64,000 nucleotides of DNA from assembly GCF_002234915.1 (NCBI RefSeq), contig NZ_NEWD01000007.1:62001-126000 (forward strand), given 5' to 3'. The notes below the pieces were generated by a model, which did no database searches, was not told the DNA's origin, and saw only the letters and a list, made by a program, of their open reading frames with translations. Of this stretch, positions 36,047 through 44,643 are shown in pieces. How positions within the stretch are numbered: the first letter of the stretch is position 1; every line of letters starts with the position of its first letter. The position numbers and the translations under genes are program-made. Source of the stretch: Bifidobacterium vansinderenii. Its GTDB lineage: Bacteria; Actinomycetota; Actinomycetes; Actinomycetales; Bifidobacteriaceae.

Positions 36047-37765
36047 ATGACTGAACCCACGCTTTCGAAGCTGCGCATCTATCCCGTACCGGCCGGCGCC
36101 GTACTGCAACACGATCTGATCGTGAGGGTCCGTCCGATCGAACGTGGTTCCCGGTCCACTATCTCGGCCGATTCGCACGTTATCTCTCGCAACGCCGCAC
36201 ACACTCCTGCGCAATCCGGCGAATGGCAGACCGTCCCCACCTATCGCGTCAACGTCGACATGCACGACGTCTCCGCTGCGTCGATGGCGTACTTCGACTT
36301 CGACGGCACGGTGGAGATCGAGATCACGCAACCGGGCTGGTGGTACTGCTACACCGCCGACGTCCGTCCGCTGAGCCGTGGCATCACACCAACCATCGAA
36401 CCGCAGCGCGTCACGTTCATACTCGACGAGCCGGCGAACCTGTCCGTCGAGATCAACCGCAACCGGTCGCACAATCTGCACCTGTTCGCCGGATCCCTCA
36501 CCCATGCGGACGAACTGGACGGCAGGAACATCGCCGCCGACGTGGTAGTGGAGGGTCGCACCGACGGTCCGAACACGCTGGGGCGCGACGTACTGCTGCA
36601 GTTGGAGAACATCCGACATGGCCGTCCTGCGGACGCCGGGTATCTCGACGGCACGCGTTTCCGCGGCGCGATCGATGCAGGCGTTGCGGATGGCGGTGAT
36701 GGGGCCTCTGTCGGAGTCGATACTGTTGCCAATGCAGACCGTGATGCCGTCATCGCCCCCACCCGTAACCTCGTCATTCGCGTCAAACCCGGTCACTACT
36801 GCATCGAGGATTGCGTGCTGAACCTGCCGTCACATACCACGCTGATCCTCGAAGGCGGGACGATCCTGGAGGGCGCGCTGCGTATCGCGAACGCCGAGGA
36901 CGTGCACATCATGGGCCGTGGCATCCTCCACCTCGCCGACTTCAAGCGCTTCTCCGGCACCTGCGCGATCACCGTCGCGAACTCGCGCAACGTGACGATC
37001 GACGGCATCTGCTGCATCAACCCGCCGCACTACACGGTGATGCTTGGTTCGTCCCGCGGCGTCGCCATCCGCGATCTCAAGTCGTTCAGCTGCGAGGGGT
37101 GGAGCGACGGCATCGATATGATGTCATGCTCCGACGTGACGATCAGCGGCTGCTTCCTGCGCACGTCCGACGACTGCATCGCCATCTACGGCAGTCGGTG
37201 GGAGTTCCGCGGCGACACGACGAACGTGGCCGTGCGCGACTGCGTGCTGTGGTCCGACGTGGCGCATCCGACGATGATCGGCACGCACGGCGACTACCTG
37301 CGCGGTGGTGGTCGGTCTGACGGTCGCGGTGATGAACGCGGCGGCGACGTGATCGAGAACGTGACGTTCGAGAACATCGACGTGCTCGAACACAACGAAT
37401 ACCAGCCCGGATACCTCGGCGTGATGGCGATCAACGTGGGTGACGGCAACCTCGCGCGTGACGTCACGTATCGAGATGTCCGCGTCGAACCGTTCCGCCA
37501 TGGGCGCGTCTTCGATTTCGAGGTGAAGAGGAATCCCGACTACAATCCCATTCCCGGCCGCGGCATCGAACACGTGACGGTCGAGCATGTGCGGATCGCC
37601 GACGGCTCGGGGGAGGAGCCGTCGCTCATCGCCGGATACGACGAGACGCGCACGGTGCGCGACGTGCGGTTCGTCGATGTGAGCCGTGGCGGTCGGCGTT
37701 GCATGACCGCGGAGGAGCTGGGTGTGGACGTCGGCCCGCACGCCACCGGGATTCAGGTGGAATAA
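36047..37765 (+). CDS. GH28/GH49-like right-handed beta-helix glycosidase
   Basis: 572 residues, no signal peptide, so intracellular. An N-terminal beta-sandwich-like domain (about 1-160) precedes a parallel beta-helix (HTTLILEGGTILEGAL). The catalytic region carries WSDGIDMM, TSDDCIAIYG and IGTHGD, and later FDFEVKRN. The D...DD spacing is that of clan GH-N. The canonical polygalacturonase NTD motif is not seen, and the IAIYG/VLWSDVAHP pattern also recalls GH49. Family and substrate stay open; an exo-acting glycosidase on imported oligosaccharides is likely. TGAGG precedes the ATG. Confidence 0.65.
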   Translation: MTEPTLSKLRIYPVPAGAVLQHDLIVRVRPIERGSRSTISADSHVISRNAAHTPAQSGEWQTVPTYRVNVDMHDVSAASMAYFDFDGTVEIEITQPGWWYCYTADVRPLSRGITPTIEPQRVTFILDEPANLSVEINRNRSHNLHLFAGSLTHADELDGRNIAADVVVEGRTDGPNTLGRDVLLQLENIRHGRPADAGYLDGTRFRGAIDAGVADGGDGASVGVDTVANADRDAVIAPTRNLVIRVKPGHYCIEDCVLNLPSHTTLILEGGTILEGALRIANAEDVHIMGRGILHLADFKRFSGTCAITVANSRNVTIDGICCINPPHYTVMLGSSRGVAIRDLKSFSCEGWSDGIDMMSCSDVTISGCFLRTSDDCIAIYGSRWEFRGDTTNVAVRDCVLWSDVAHPTMIGTHGDYLRGGGRSDGRGDERGGDVIENVTFENIDVLEHNEYQPGYLGVMAINVGDGNLARDVTYRDVRVEPFRHGRVFDFEVKRNPDYNPIPGRGIEHVTVEHVRIADGSGEEPSLIAGYDETRTVRDVRFVDVSRGGRRCMTAEELGVDVGPHATGIQVE

Positions 37766-38122
37766 GTCCGGATCGGCGCGGTATGCGACAGATGGTAGTA
37801 GCACGTGCTCCTCACCGGTCCCGCCGTACTCAGCAGATGCGCGAGCGAATGGTCTGGCCCGCCAGCGTCGAGACGATCACCAATCTTCGTATGCTCATAC
37901 GTGTCGGAGCGCGTCTGTGCCGTCTTGTCGAGGCTGGTGCGACTGCCGAATTCTTCGGAGGGGGCGGTCTCTGGTACCCGGGGGCATCCCGACGTATCTG
38001 GTAGTCGAGGTGAGACATGTTCGGACGGCTGTGAACGTTCACGCCATCTCGTTTCGACTCCTACTTTGTCGCGTTTCGACTCCCAACTGTCCGCAAGCGC
38101 GTACGCATCGTGGGCATTGGGT

Positions 38123-38346
38123 CAATATGCGAGAATATTCGCTCTTTGGGGCGCGAACATCCCGTTTTTGCCTCGATTTTCGGGATATTGACGCCCCAAA
38201 TCACAGATTTTCTCGCATCGCGGACGCTGACGGTCAGTATGCGAGAATATCTGCGATTCACAGCGTCAATCGGAGCCTGAAGCCACGCTTCCGCGGGTGT
38301 TTGACGCTGTGAATCGTCTGGTACGGGTGTTTGGCGCTGTGAATTC
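38123..38346. repeat. Composite hairpin repeat (R3), copy 3
   Basis: About 220 bp nearly identical to copy 1 in its right part (TCACAGCGTCAATCGGAGCC, then GTTTGACGCTGTGAAT). Just before it, the CGTTTCGACTCC motif occurs twice (about 38047 and 38070), shared with the element at 61501. No gene is supported between 37766 and 38820. Confidence 0.8.
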
Positions 38347-38664
38347 CGGATCTTCGCGAGGCTGGATGCTGGGTTTGATCGGGCTGCCGGATCTGATCGC
38401 GCCGGCGGGTGTGGCCGGGCTGTCGGGGTGTGGCCGGGGTACCGGGTGCTGGCGTAGCCGTGCTGAGCTATCGAGCCGGGTCGGGTCGCTGAGGTTGGGC
38501 GGATTGCTGGATTCGGTCGTGCATTCGCGTTCGACTCGGTCTGTTGTGTGCGGGGGCGGTTTGAAAATGCTGCGGCTGTCGGTCGAATCTCGCGCCGTCG
38601 TGTTCGGGGCGGCTGCTCGATCGTAATCCGGAGCCTGTGTTCGACGTGTCGGGGTTGCGGATTT

Positions 38665-38678
38665 GAAACCGATTTCAT
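38665..38678 (+). promoter_or_regulatory. LacI-type operator TGAAACCGATTTCA
   Basis: Identical to the site before peptide A. It lies 143 bp before the hydroxyacid dehydrogenase gene, next to a TATAAT-like segment. Confidence 0.65.
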
Positions 38679-38739
38679 ATAATCAATCTTGAAAACGGCA
38701 ATCGTACTGATTTCAAGGATTTTGTGATTGTGGAATTAG

Positions 38740-38753
38740 GAAACCAATTTCAC
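38740..38753 (+). promoter_or_regulatory. Second operator GGAAACCAATTTCA
   Basis: A weaker relative of the same operator 62 bp downstream of the first; paired sites suggest DNA looping by a tetrameric LacI protein. Confidence 0.45.
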
Positions 38754-38820
38754 GACGAACCTTCGTGGTGATTCGGGCGACTGTCGTGCGCGAAACGTCT
38801 GACCATTGCAAAGGAGCGTC

Positions 38821-39837
38821 ATGTCCGAGAAATTCAACGTCGTTATGGCCATCAAGCCCGGTCTGCCCGAGAAGCTGCTCGACGAGTCCATGTGGAAGCG
38901 TCTGCATGAGATCGCCAACATCGAACAGCACACCGAGATCACCGACTTCTCCGATCCGGCCGCACTCGAGCGCATGAAGGACGCCGACTACCTGTGGTAC
39001 GGCTGGGAGGCCCCGCAGGTCACCGCCGAGGCGCTGAACGCCATGCCGAAGCTCAAGGGCATCATCGCCGCCCAGGGCGTCGCCTACAAGGGACTGACCG
39101 AGGAGGCCCGCCAGATCGCCAAGGATCGCGGCATCTTCGCCACCAACGTGCAGGCCGCCAACTCCATCCCCGTGGCTGAGTACTGCCTCGGTGTGGCACT
39201 GCTCGAAAGCAAGGACTACACGCTGTCGCAGCATCAGTACGGCGAGAAGCGCGCCTACATCAACCGTGAGGTCAACTACGCCGACGCCGGCACCTACGGC
39301 AAGACCATCGGCATCGTGACCGCCACCGCGCAGATCGCCCGCGACTTCATGCAGATGCTCAAGCCGTTCGACTTCAACGTGCTCGCCTGGAGCCGTCACC
39401 TCACCGACGAGGAGGCCGCCGAGTACGGCGCCAAGAAGGTGGACCTCGATACCGTGTTCCGCGAGTCCGACATCGTGTCCATCCACACGCCCGGCATTCC
39501 GCAGACCGCCGGCATGATCGGCGCACACGAGCTCGGCCTGATGAAGGACGGCGCCCTGCTGCTCAACTCCGCCCGCGGCATCGTGATCGACCACAAGGCG
39601 CTTGAGAAGGAGCTCGTCTCCGGCCGCATCCGCGCCGTGCTCGACGTGACCGACCCGGAGGAGCCGCTGCCTGCCGACAGCCCGCTGTGGGATCTGCCGA
39701 ACGTGGTGCTCACCCCGCACATCGCCGGTTCCATGGGCTGCGACCTCAACCGCATGGGCGCCTCCGTGCTCACCGAGTTCGAGCACATCGCCGCCGGCGA
39801 GCCGCCGGTGCACTTCGAGGCCAACCCACTGGCCTGA
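38821..39837 (+). CDS. D-2-hydroxyacid dehydrogenase-family protein with an atypical NAD loop
   Basis: 338 residues. The catalytic triad is readable: Arg in LNSARGIV, Glu in DVTDPEEPLP and His in TPHIAGS. The Rossmann loop, normally GxGxxGxxxA, reads GIVTATAQIARDF and lacks the glycines. Cofactor binding may therefore be altered or lost. AAAGGAG lies 5 nt before the ATG at 38821. It leads an operon with the AGE-type isomerase 47 bp downstream. The role is probably reduction or oxidation of a sugar acid or keto acid; the substrate is unknown. Confidence 0.75.
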   Translation: MSEKFNVVMAIKPGLPEKLLDESMWKRLHEIANIEQHTEITDFSDPAALERMKDADYLWYGWEAPQVTAEALNAMPKLKGIIAAQGVAYKGLTEEARQIAKDRGIFATNVQAANSIPVAEYCLGVALLESKDYTLSQHQYGEKRAYINREVNYADAGTYGKTIGIVTATAQIARDFMQMLKPFDFNVLAWSRHLTDEEAAEYGAKKVDLDTVFRESDIVSIHTPGIPQTAGMIGAHELGLMKDGALLLNSARGIVIDHKALEKELVSGRIRAVLDVTDPEEPLPADSPLWDLPNVVLTPHIAGSMGCDLNRMGASVLTEFEHIAAGEPPVHFEANPLA

Positions 39838-39884
39838 CAAAGCACCTGACGGGACGCAGGACAACAGGACAATAGGAGCGTTTC

Positions 39885-41144
39885 ATGGACAAGAAGTACG
39901 AATACGGCACCGAGGAGAACCGTGTCCTCCTCAAGCGCGAAACCGAGAACCTGCTCGGCTTCGGCCACAAGTTCCCGGCGCCCGGCGGTGGTTCCGCCTG
40001 GCTTGACAACGAAGGCAACCCCGACCCGTCGCACGGCATCCAGACGTGGATCACCTGCCGCATGGCGCACGTGTATTCGCTGGGCAACCTGCTCGGCCAC
40101 CCCGGTTCCGAGGAACTGGTCGACGCTGCTGTGGAAGGCCTGCTCGGCCATCTGCACGATGACGCCAACGGCGGCTGGTATCCCGGGATCACGTGGGACG
40201 GCAAGCCCGCCCCCGACAAGATCTGCTACGCCCACGCCTTCGTGATCCTCGCCGGCACGTCCGCCACGCTGATCGGCCGTCCGAAGGGCCCTGAACTGCT
40301 GGAGAAGGCGCTGGATGCCTGCAACAAGCACTTCTGGGACGACGAGATCGGTCTGGCCGTGGACACGTGGAACACCGAGTTCACCAAGCTCGACCCGTAC
40401 CGTGGCCTCAACGCCAACATGCACACCACCGAGGCCTTCCTCGCCGTGGCCGACGTGACCGGCGACGAGGAGTACCGCCGTCGCGCGGGACGCATCATCG
40501 ACCATGTGGTGGACTGGGCCGCCAACAACGAGTGGCGCATCCCCGAGCACTTCAACGAGGACTGGACCCCGGACCTCGAATGCAACCGTGACAAGCCCGA
40601 CGATCAGTTCAAGCCGTTCGGCGCCACCCCCGGCCACGGCATCGAATGGGCGCGCCTCATCACCCAGTACGCGCTCAGCTCCGATCGTCCGCAGGTCGAG
40701 AAGGATCGCCTGATCGACGCCGCCGAGCACCTGTTCGCCCGGGCGCTCGAGGACGGCTGGAACCGCAACGGCACCGTCGGGCTTGCCTACACCACCGACT
40801 GGGACGGCAACCCCGTGGTCACCGACCGCATGCACTGGACGCTCGCCGAGTCGGTGAACACGTCCGCCACGCTCGCCAAGGTGACCGGCAAGCAGGTATA
40901 CAAGGACTGGTATGCCAAGTTCTGGCAGTACATCGACGAGCATCTGGTCGACCATGACAAGGGTTCGTGGTTCCACCAGCTCGACAAGGACAACAACGTG
41001 CTCGACACGGTGTGGCCGGGCAAGTCCGACCTGTACCACGCCACGCAGTGCACGCTGATCCCGCTGCTCGACCCGGCCGTGTCCGTGGCACCGGCGCTCA
41101 AGGCCGCCAAGACCGAAGCTGCCGAAGTCGCCAAGGAAGCGTGA
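39885..41144 (+). CDS. AGE-superfamily sugar isomerase/epimerase (YihS-like)
   Basis: 419-residue (alpha/alpha)6-barrel. GLNANMHTTEAFLAV, EHFNEDWTPDLE, FGATPGHGIEWARL and MHWTLAESV match the N-acylglucosamine 2-epimerase superfamily, closest by eye to aldose-ketose isomerases of the YihS/mannose isomerase group. The conserved histidines of the GHG and MHW motifs are present. It is cytoplasmic. It shares an operon with the hydroxyacid dehydrogenase and precedes a LacI gene. Sulfoquinovose use is possible for YihS relatives, but no sulfo-pathway genes are nearby. Confidence 0.75.
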   Translation: MDKKYEYGTEENRVLLKRETENLLGFGHKFPAPGGGSAWLDNEGNPDPSHGIQTWITCRMAHVYSLGNLLGHPGSEELVDAAVEGLLGHLHDDANGGWYPGITWDGKPAPDKICYAHAFVILAGTSATLIGRPKGPELLEKALDACNKHFWDDEIGLAVDTWNTEFTKLDPYRGLNANMHTTEAFLAVADVTGDEEYRRRAGRIIDHVVDWAANNEWRIPEHFNEDWTPDLECNRDKPDDQFKPFGATPGHGIEWARLITQYALSSDRPQVEKDRLIDAAEHLFARALEDGWNRNGTVGLAYTTDWDGNPVVTDRMHWTLAESVNTSATLAKVTGKQVYKDWYAKFWQYIDEHLVDHDKGSWFHQLDKDNNVLDTVWPGKSDLYHATQCTLIPLLDPAVSVAPALKAAKTEAAEVAKEA

Positions 41145-41210
41145 GACAATCGCTTACAGGCCGGGGTGGATGTCATCGCGGCCTGGAATAATCGGCAATT
41201 AGTCGCGTAT

Positions 41211-41240
41211 CGGCATGAAGTCTGAAACGATTTCATGCCG
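41211..41240 (+). promoter_or_regulatory. Operator within an inverted repeat before the lacI gene
   Basis: CGGCATGAAG and TTTCATGCCG flank TGAAACGATTTCA (41223-41235), a one-base-shorter version of the TGAAACCGATTTCA operator. It lies about 110 bp before the regulator start and is probably its autoregulatory site. Confidence 0.5.
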
Positions 41241-41345
41241 ATACTTGTACGCGTGGTATGCGTAGGTTCGTATGTGCGGGTCGGTTTGTACGTGCATGTA
41301 CGCGCATACGCATATGCGCGCAGTAGTACCACTCAAGGAGTCCAT

Positions 41346-42377
41346 ATGCCCAGGAACGCGCAGCGCAGCACGCCGGTGATCAAGGACGTCGCCAAGCTGG
41401 CCGGAGTGTCCGCGCCCACCGTGTCGCGCTATCTCAACGGCACCGCCAACGTGAACGAGGAGAAGCGCGAACGCATCGCGCAGGCCATCAAACTGCTGGG
41501 GTACAAGCCGAGCATCGTCGCCCGCGCGCTGGCCAACAAGGAGATGGACTCCGTGATGGTGTTCGCCGCCAACTCCGGCACGTTCTCCACCAACATGACC
41601 AATATCGGCGTGGAGCGCGGCGCCCAGTCGAAGAACTACCTGTTCGCCGTCACGTCGCTGAGCGAGAACCGTCTCGACGACGTGCAGCAGATGGTGCAGA
41701 TGGCGCTTGGCGCGAATCCGGCCGGCGTGATCGTGTACGAGTACGACCGTGCCGGCGCCGAGGCGCTGCGCTATATCCCCGACGACATGCCACTGGTCAT
41801 CGTGGGTGGCAACGCGGGGGAGGGGCCGTACCAGGTCATCAACTCCGAGCGTGACGGCGGTCGAGCCATGACCGAATACCTGCTGAAGCTCGGCCACAGG
41901 ACGGTGTTCCACGTGGCCCGTGCGGAGGGGCCGAGCGGCAACACGCGCACCAACGGCTGGCGTGACGCGCTCACCGCGGCCGGCGCTCCGATTCCCGAGA
42001 TCGTCCGCGTGTCCGCCACCGACCTCGAGGAGGCCGTGGAGGCGGGGCGTGCGCTCGGCCGCCGCAGCGACGTGACCGCGATTTTCGCCGGCAACGACGA
42101 GACCGCGATCGCCGTGATCAACGGCCTGCGCGAGGTGGGTCGTCGTGTGCCCGAGGATGTGAGCGTGGTCGGTTTCGATGATCGTCAGTTCGCGCCGCTG
42201 TGGAGGCCGGCGTTGACGAGCTATCGGCAGAACTTCAACGATATGGGCGAGCGTGCGTTCGCCATGCTCTACGAGCAGATTCAGGCCAAGCGCGCCGGCG
42301 AGGAGCCGCCGCAGTCGCGTCTGGAGACCGTACAGGGAGCCATGATCGTGCGCGATTCCGCCAACGAGCTGGCGTGA
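41346..42377 (+). CDS. LacI-family regulator
   Basis: 343 residues. The helix-turn-helix is VIKDVAKLAGVSAPTVSRYLNGTANV. The sensor domain has GHRTVFHVARAEGPSGNTRTNGWRDAL and VSVVGFDDRQFAPLW. AAGGAG lies 6 nt before the ATG at 41346. It lies directly downstream of the dehydrogenase/isomerase pair and has its own TGAAAC-type site, so it is a good candidate, alongside 10174-11256, for the TGAAACC operators in this window. Confidence 0.9.
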   Translation: MPRNAQRSTPVIKDVAKLAGVSAPTVSRYLNGTANVNEEKRERIAQAIKLLGYKPSIVARALANKEMDSVMVFAANSGTFSTNMTNIGVERGAQSKNYLFAVTSLSENRLDDVQQMVQMALGANPAGVIVYEYDRAGAEALRYIPDDMPLVIVGGNAGEGPYQVINSERDGGRAMTEYLLKLGHRTVFHVARAEGPSGNTRTNGWRDALTAAGAPIPEIVRVSATDLEEAVEAGRALGRRSDVTAIFAGNDETAIAVINGLREVGRRVPEDVSVVGFDDRQFAPLWRPALTSYRQNFNDMGERAFAMLYEQIQAKRAGEEPPQSRLETVQGAMIVRDSANELA

Positions 42378-42406
42378 CGAGCCCGTACCGATCGCGCGTC
42401 GCACGT

Positions 42407-42497
42407 GGCTGCTTGCCGAGCATAACGGCACCAAGCTGCCCAATGCCCAGCGGTGGATCGCCACGGCCCGCAAGCGCGGATTCCTGACGCCGGTGGC
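42407..42497 (+). pseudogene. C-terminal remnant duplicating the 3' end of the gene at 44644
   Basis: 91 bp match 45254-45344 with two mismatches and code for LLAEHNGTKLPNAQRWIATA and the next ten or so residues. No upstream coding part is present. It begins 30 bp after the LacI stop. It forms a direct repeat around an AT-richer island. From 42498 to 42702 no gene is seen. Confidence 0.85.
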
Positions 42498-42702
42498 TGG
42501 CGCAAACATTAGCTCTCTCCTGTGCTGACAGGTGTGAGGTCGTGGCGGTTCGAGGCTCCGCGCTTTCTCGTTGGTGCAGAGGGCTGGCTGACAGTCCTTC
42601 CAGTATGCATTGAATAGGTACGAGTTTTCTAGGATGTATATCAGTGTCGTGCCACAATTGCATGCACTTTATTCACGTCGACCATAGTTACAACCGTTAT
42701 CG

Positions 42703-43371
42703 TTAATGAAACGATCCCTTTTTGGTTGCGGTATGTACGTCATCGTATCGCTGATATTTGATGCCAATGGTGTCGAGCTGTTTTTCCATAATCGAGTCTT
42801 CTTTCCCATACAGTAGTATTTCCGATGGCCGCAGTGCCAAAACCTTTTGAGGATAGCTGAGATCGAGCATGGACGGGGTCGGTTTGCATCCGAGCGTGCT
42901 GGATGCGCTCATGATTTCGCGCGGAACGCTGTTCGCAATGTACCGGATCGTTTTCGAGGATCCGCAGCGTAAATTCTGTACAATCGGAATTCCATTGATG
43001 CCTAAAATTGCTGTGAACAATTGATTAAGCAGCATGATCTCCACTTGCCAGGTCAAATCCATATCTTGTGTGACTGTTATGTCAGCGCCGATAACGCCCA
43101 TAAACTGTCGATAGTATTTAATTTCATTAAAAACGTGTTCCATCCTTGGATATATGAGATTGTCGGGACAATAAAAACAAAGAAGTGTCGTTTGTGGATT
43201 TGCGGTCATATTCCTGTGTGAATATGGGACAATGTATTCTGGTCTAGATGTCAGAAACAGTTTGCGAGGTAATATCGGAAAGCCATTTTTGTCAGTTGGA
43301 ATTCCTTGGTTGCGTAGGTATGTTGTATATGTTCTTGTGAGGTGACATATTTGAGGTAGCGTCGAAATCAT
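42703..43371 (-). CDS. DUF4417-like protein of the AT-rich island
   Basis: 222 residues, soluble. LFLTSRPEYIVPYSHR, FYCPDNLIYPRMEHVF, FMGVIGADITVTQDM, WQVEIMLLNQLF and INGIPIVQNLRCG fit the DUF4417 pattern known mostly from phage and plasmid-borne genes. Function is unknown. Its start overlaps the stop of the gene upstream by 4 nt. Codon use and base composition are more AT-rich than in flanking genes, which suggests transfer. Confidence 0.6.
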   Translation of the reverse strand: MISTLPQICHLTRTYTTYLRNQGIPTDKNGFPILPRKLFLTSRPEYIVPYSHRNMTANPQTTLLCFYCPDNLIYPRMEHVFNEIKYYRQFMGVIGADITVTQDMDLTWQVEIMLLNQLFTAILGINGIPIVQNLRCGSSKTIRYIANSVPREIMSASSTLGCKPTPSMLDLSYPQKVLALRPSEILLYGKEDSIMEKQLDTIGIKYQRYDDVHTATKKGSFH

Positions 43372-43754
43372 GAAATTTTCTCATCTCTGGGATTCCTCAT
43401 GGAATATATGGGAATAGTGGGTAAATCGTCACGCAATAGTCTGATCGCTTGACTGCGTCTTTGCTGTATGAAGCGCTTTTGTGCGAGTCCGTCGGACTCT
43501 GATGAACAGTCATCAATAATTGCGATTGCTGAGCATTCAGTTATCTGCTGAACGATTTCATTGTATTCGTCTTGTGTTTTCAGTGATAGTAAAGTACTGA
43601 GTGGTATATAACGGTGTAGCCCATCCATGTCGAACAGACAGTAGGGGAATCCGAATTCTAGATACCGGTCGTCATATGTGGCAAATGGTGGCTCTTCTGT
43701 ACATTCTTCTCGTTGGTCCAAGAATGTGCCTATCAGGTGATATGTGCTTTTCAA
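43368..43754 (-). CDS. Hypothetical protein (TTG start) of the AT-rich island
   Basis: 128 residues starting at TTG with AAAAGAGA about 6 nt upstream; no ATG lies near. The sequence is soluble, with IIDDCSSESDGLAQKRF and an acidic N-terminal half. I recognise no family. It is coupled to the DUF4417-like gene (ATGA overlap) and 13 bp downstream of the next gene, so the four minus-strand genes are one operon. Confidence 0.55.
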   Translation of the reverse strand: MKSTYHLIGTFLDQREECTEEPPFATYDDRYLEFGFPYCLFDMDGLHRYIPLSTLLSLKTQDEYNEIVQQITECSAIAIIDDCSSESDGLAQKRFIQQRRSQAIRLLRDDLPTIPIYSMRNPRDEKIS

Positions 43755-43767
43755 AACAATCTCTTTT

Positions 43768-44118
43768 CTACAATTCGATGACGATTCCTGTGTTTAAGGA
43801 AATGGCTTGATGTGCGAAATCAGCCAGCGTTCGGTAGATGGTGACGAGACGATCTCCGATTGGCTGGCCCAGCCGGTCGGAGATCCATGTAAGAAGAATC
43901 CGGCACTGTTCCGCATTGAGATAATCAACATCTCCGATGTCAAGAAGAGCGTTACAGAGTTTGTCAACAGGTTCTATGAAATCCTGTTCGAGCAACGGAA
44001 GGTCTTCGGTTTCCAGCGGATAAACTCTTACTTTTTCGCTGGCTTCCAGCGGAGGTTCCGGAATGTGGCCATAGTAGTTGCATCCTTGTAGTGTTAAAAA
44101 TAGGGTGAATCCAATCAT
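43768..44118 (-). CDS. Small acidic protein, possible immunity protein
   Basis: 116 residues. The short hydrophobic start MIGFTLFLTLQGCNYYG could be read as a mini-signal with a Cys, but a soluble protein is also possible. The rest is acidic and helical (CNALLDIGDVDYLNAEQCRI) with the tail AISLNTGIVIEL, a style I associate with immunity proteins of polymorphic toxins. It overlaps the stop of the upstream gene (44115) by 4 nt, the usual toxin-immunity order. The assignment is inference. Confidence 0.5.
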   Translation of the reverse strand: MIGFTLFLTLQGCNYYGHIPEPPLEASEKVRVYPLETEDLPLLEQDFIEPVDKLCNALLDIGDVDYLNAEQCRILLTWISDRLGQPIGDRLVTIYRTLADFAHQAISLNTGIVIEL

Positions 44119-44492
44119 TGCGCGTCCATTTCCTTTCTGGTAAGAATTTTGAAGTGAGTCTCCTGATTCGTGCCGGCTTTGCCGTCGAGCTTGACGTATC
44201 TTTTCAGGCGTTTGTCGAAAATTCGTGGATATCCTGCCACTTGGTCCACTCGAATTTCATACCGGTCACTTGTGAATACGTATTTGACGCCATGGCCATG
44301 ACCAATGTCTCCGGGGGCGAATTGCTTGACAACCTCGTTGAGATTGACGGGCTGTCGCTTCCAGTTGTCATTCCATCTGGCTTCGCGAGCCTTGCTTCTC
44401 TCATAGCGTCCTTGGTCCACTAGATTCGACGGCACTGTATCTTCGATGTAGCGTTTGGCGTTGGAAGAATATAGTGCCTTACTGTCTGACAT
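44115..44492 (-). CDS. Small basic protein, possible toxin domain
   Basis: 125 residues with a strong AAAGGAG site 8 nt before the ATG. The C-terminal half has YEIRVDQVAGYPRIFDKRLK and RYVKLDGKAGTNQETHFKIL, which resembles stand-alone C-terminal toxin modules. Several His, Arg and Lys residues (GHGHGVKY) could serve nuclease chemistry. No secretion domain is attached. It is first in the four-gene minus-strand operon. The function is not established. Confidence 0.5.
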   Translation of the reverse strand: MSDSKALYSSNAKRYIEDTVPSNLVDQGRYERSKAREARWNDNWKRQPVNLNEVVKQFAPGDIGHGHGVKYVFTSDRYEIRVDQVAGYPRIFDKRLKRYVKLDGKAGTNQETHFKILTRKEMDAQ

Positions 44493-44643
44493 CGTTCATA
44501 CTCCTTTCCGCTGCCTTGTTGGCTGTGCCGGCATCACTATATCACAAAATGATGAGGTTGTTAGCATATAGATTCTGAAACATTTCTGCATATGTAATTG
44601 AGTATAGCTTATACATAGTTGTGTTGTGTGTTATTCTGGCTGC

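Noticed and set aside
39885-41144. Initial reading as a GH88 unsaturated glucuronyl hydrolase
   Set aside because: GH88 has the same barrel and would fit the lyase context, but NANMHTTEA, HFNEDWTP and GATPGHGIEWARL are AGE/YihS-family motifs.
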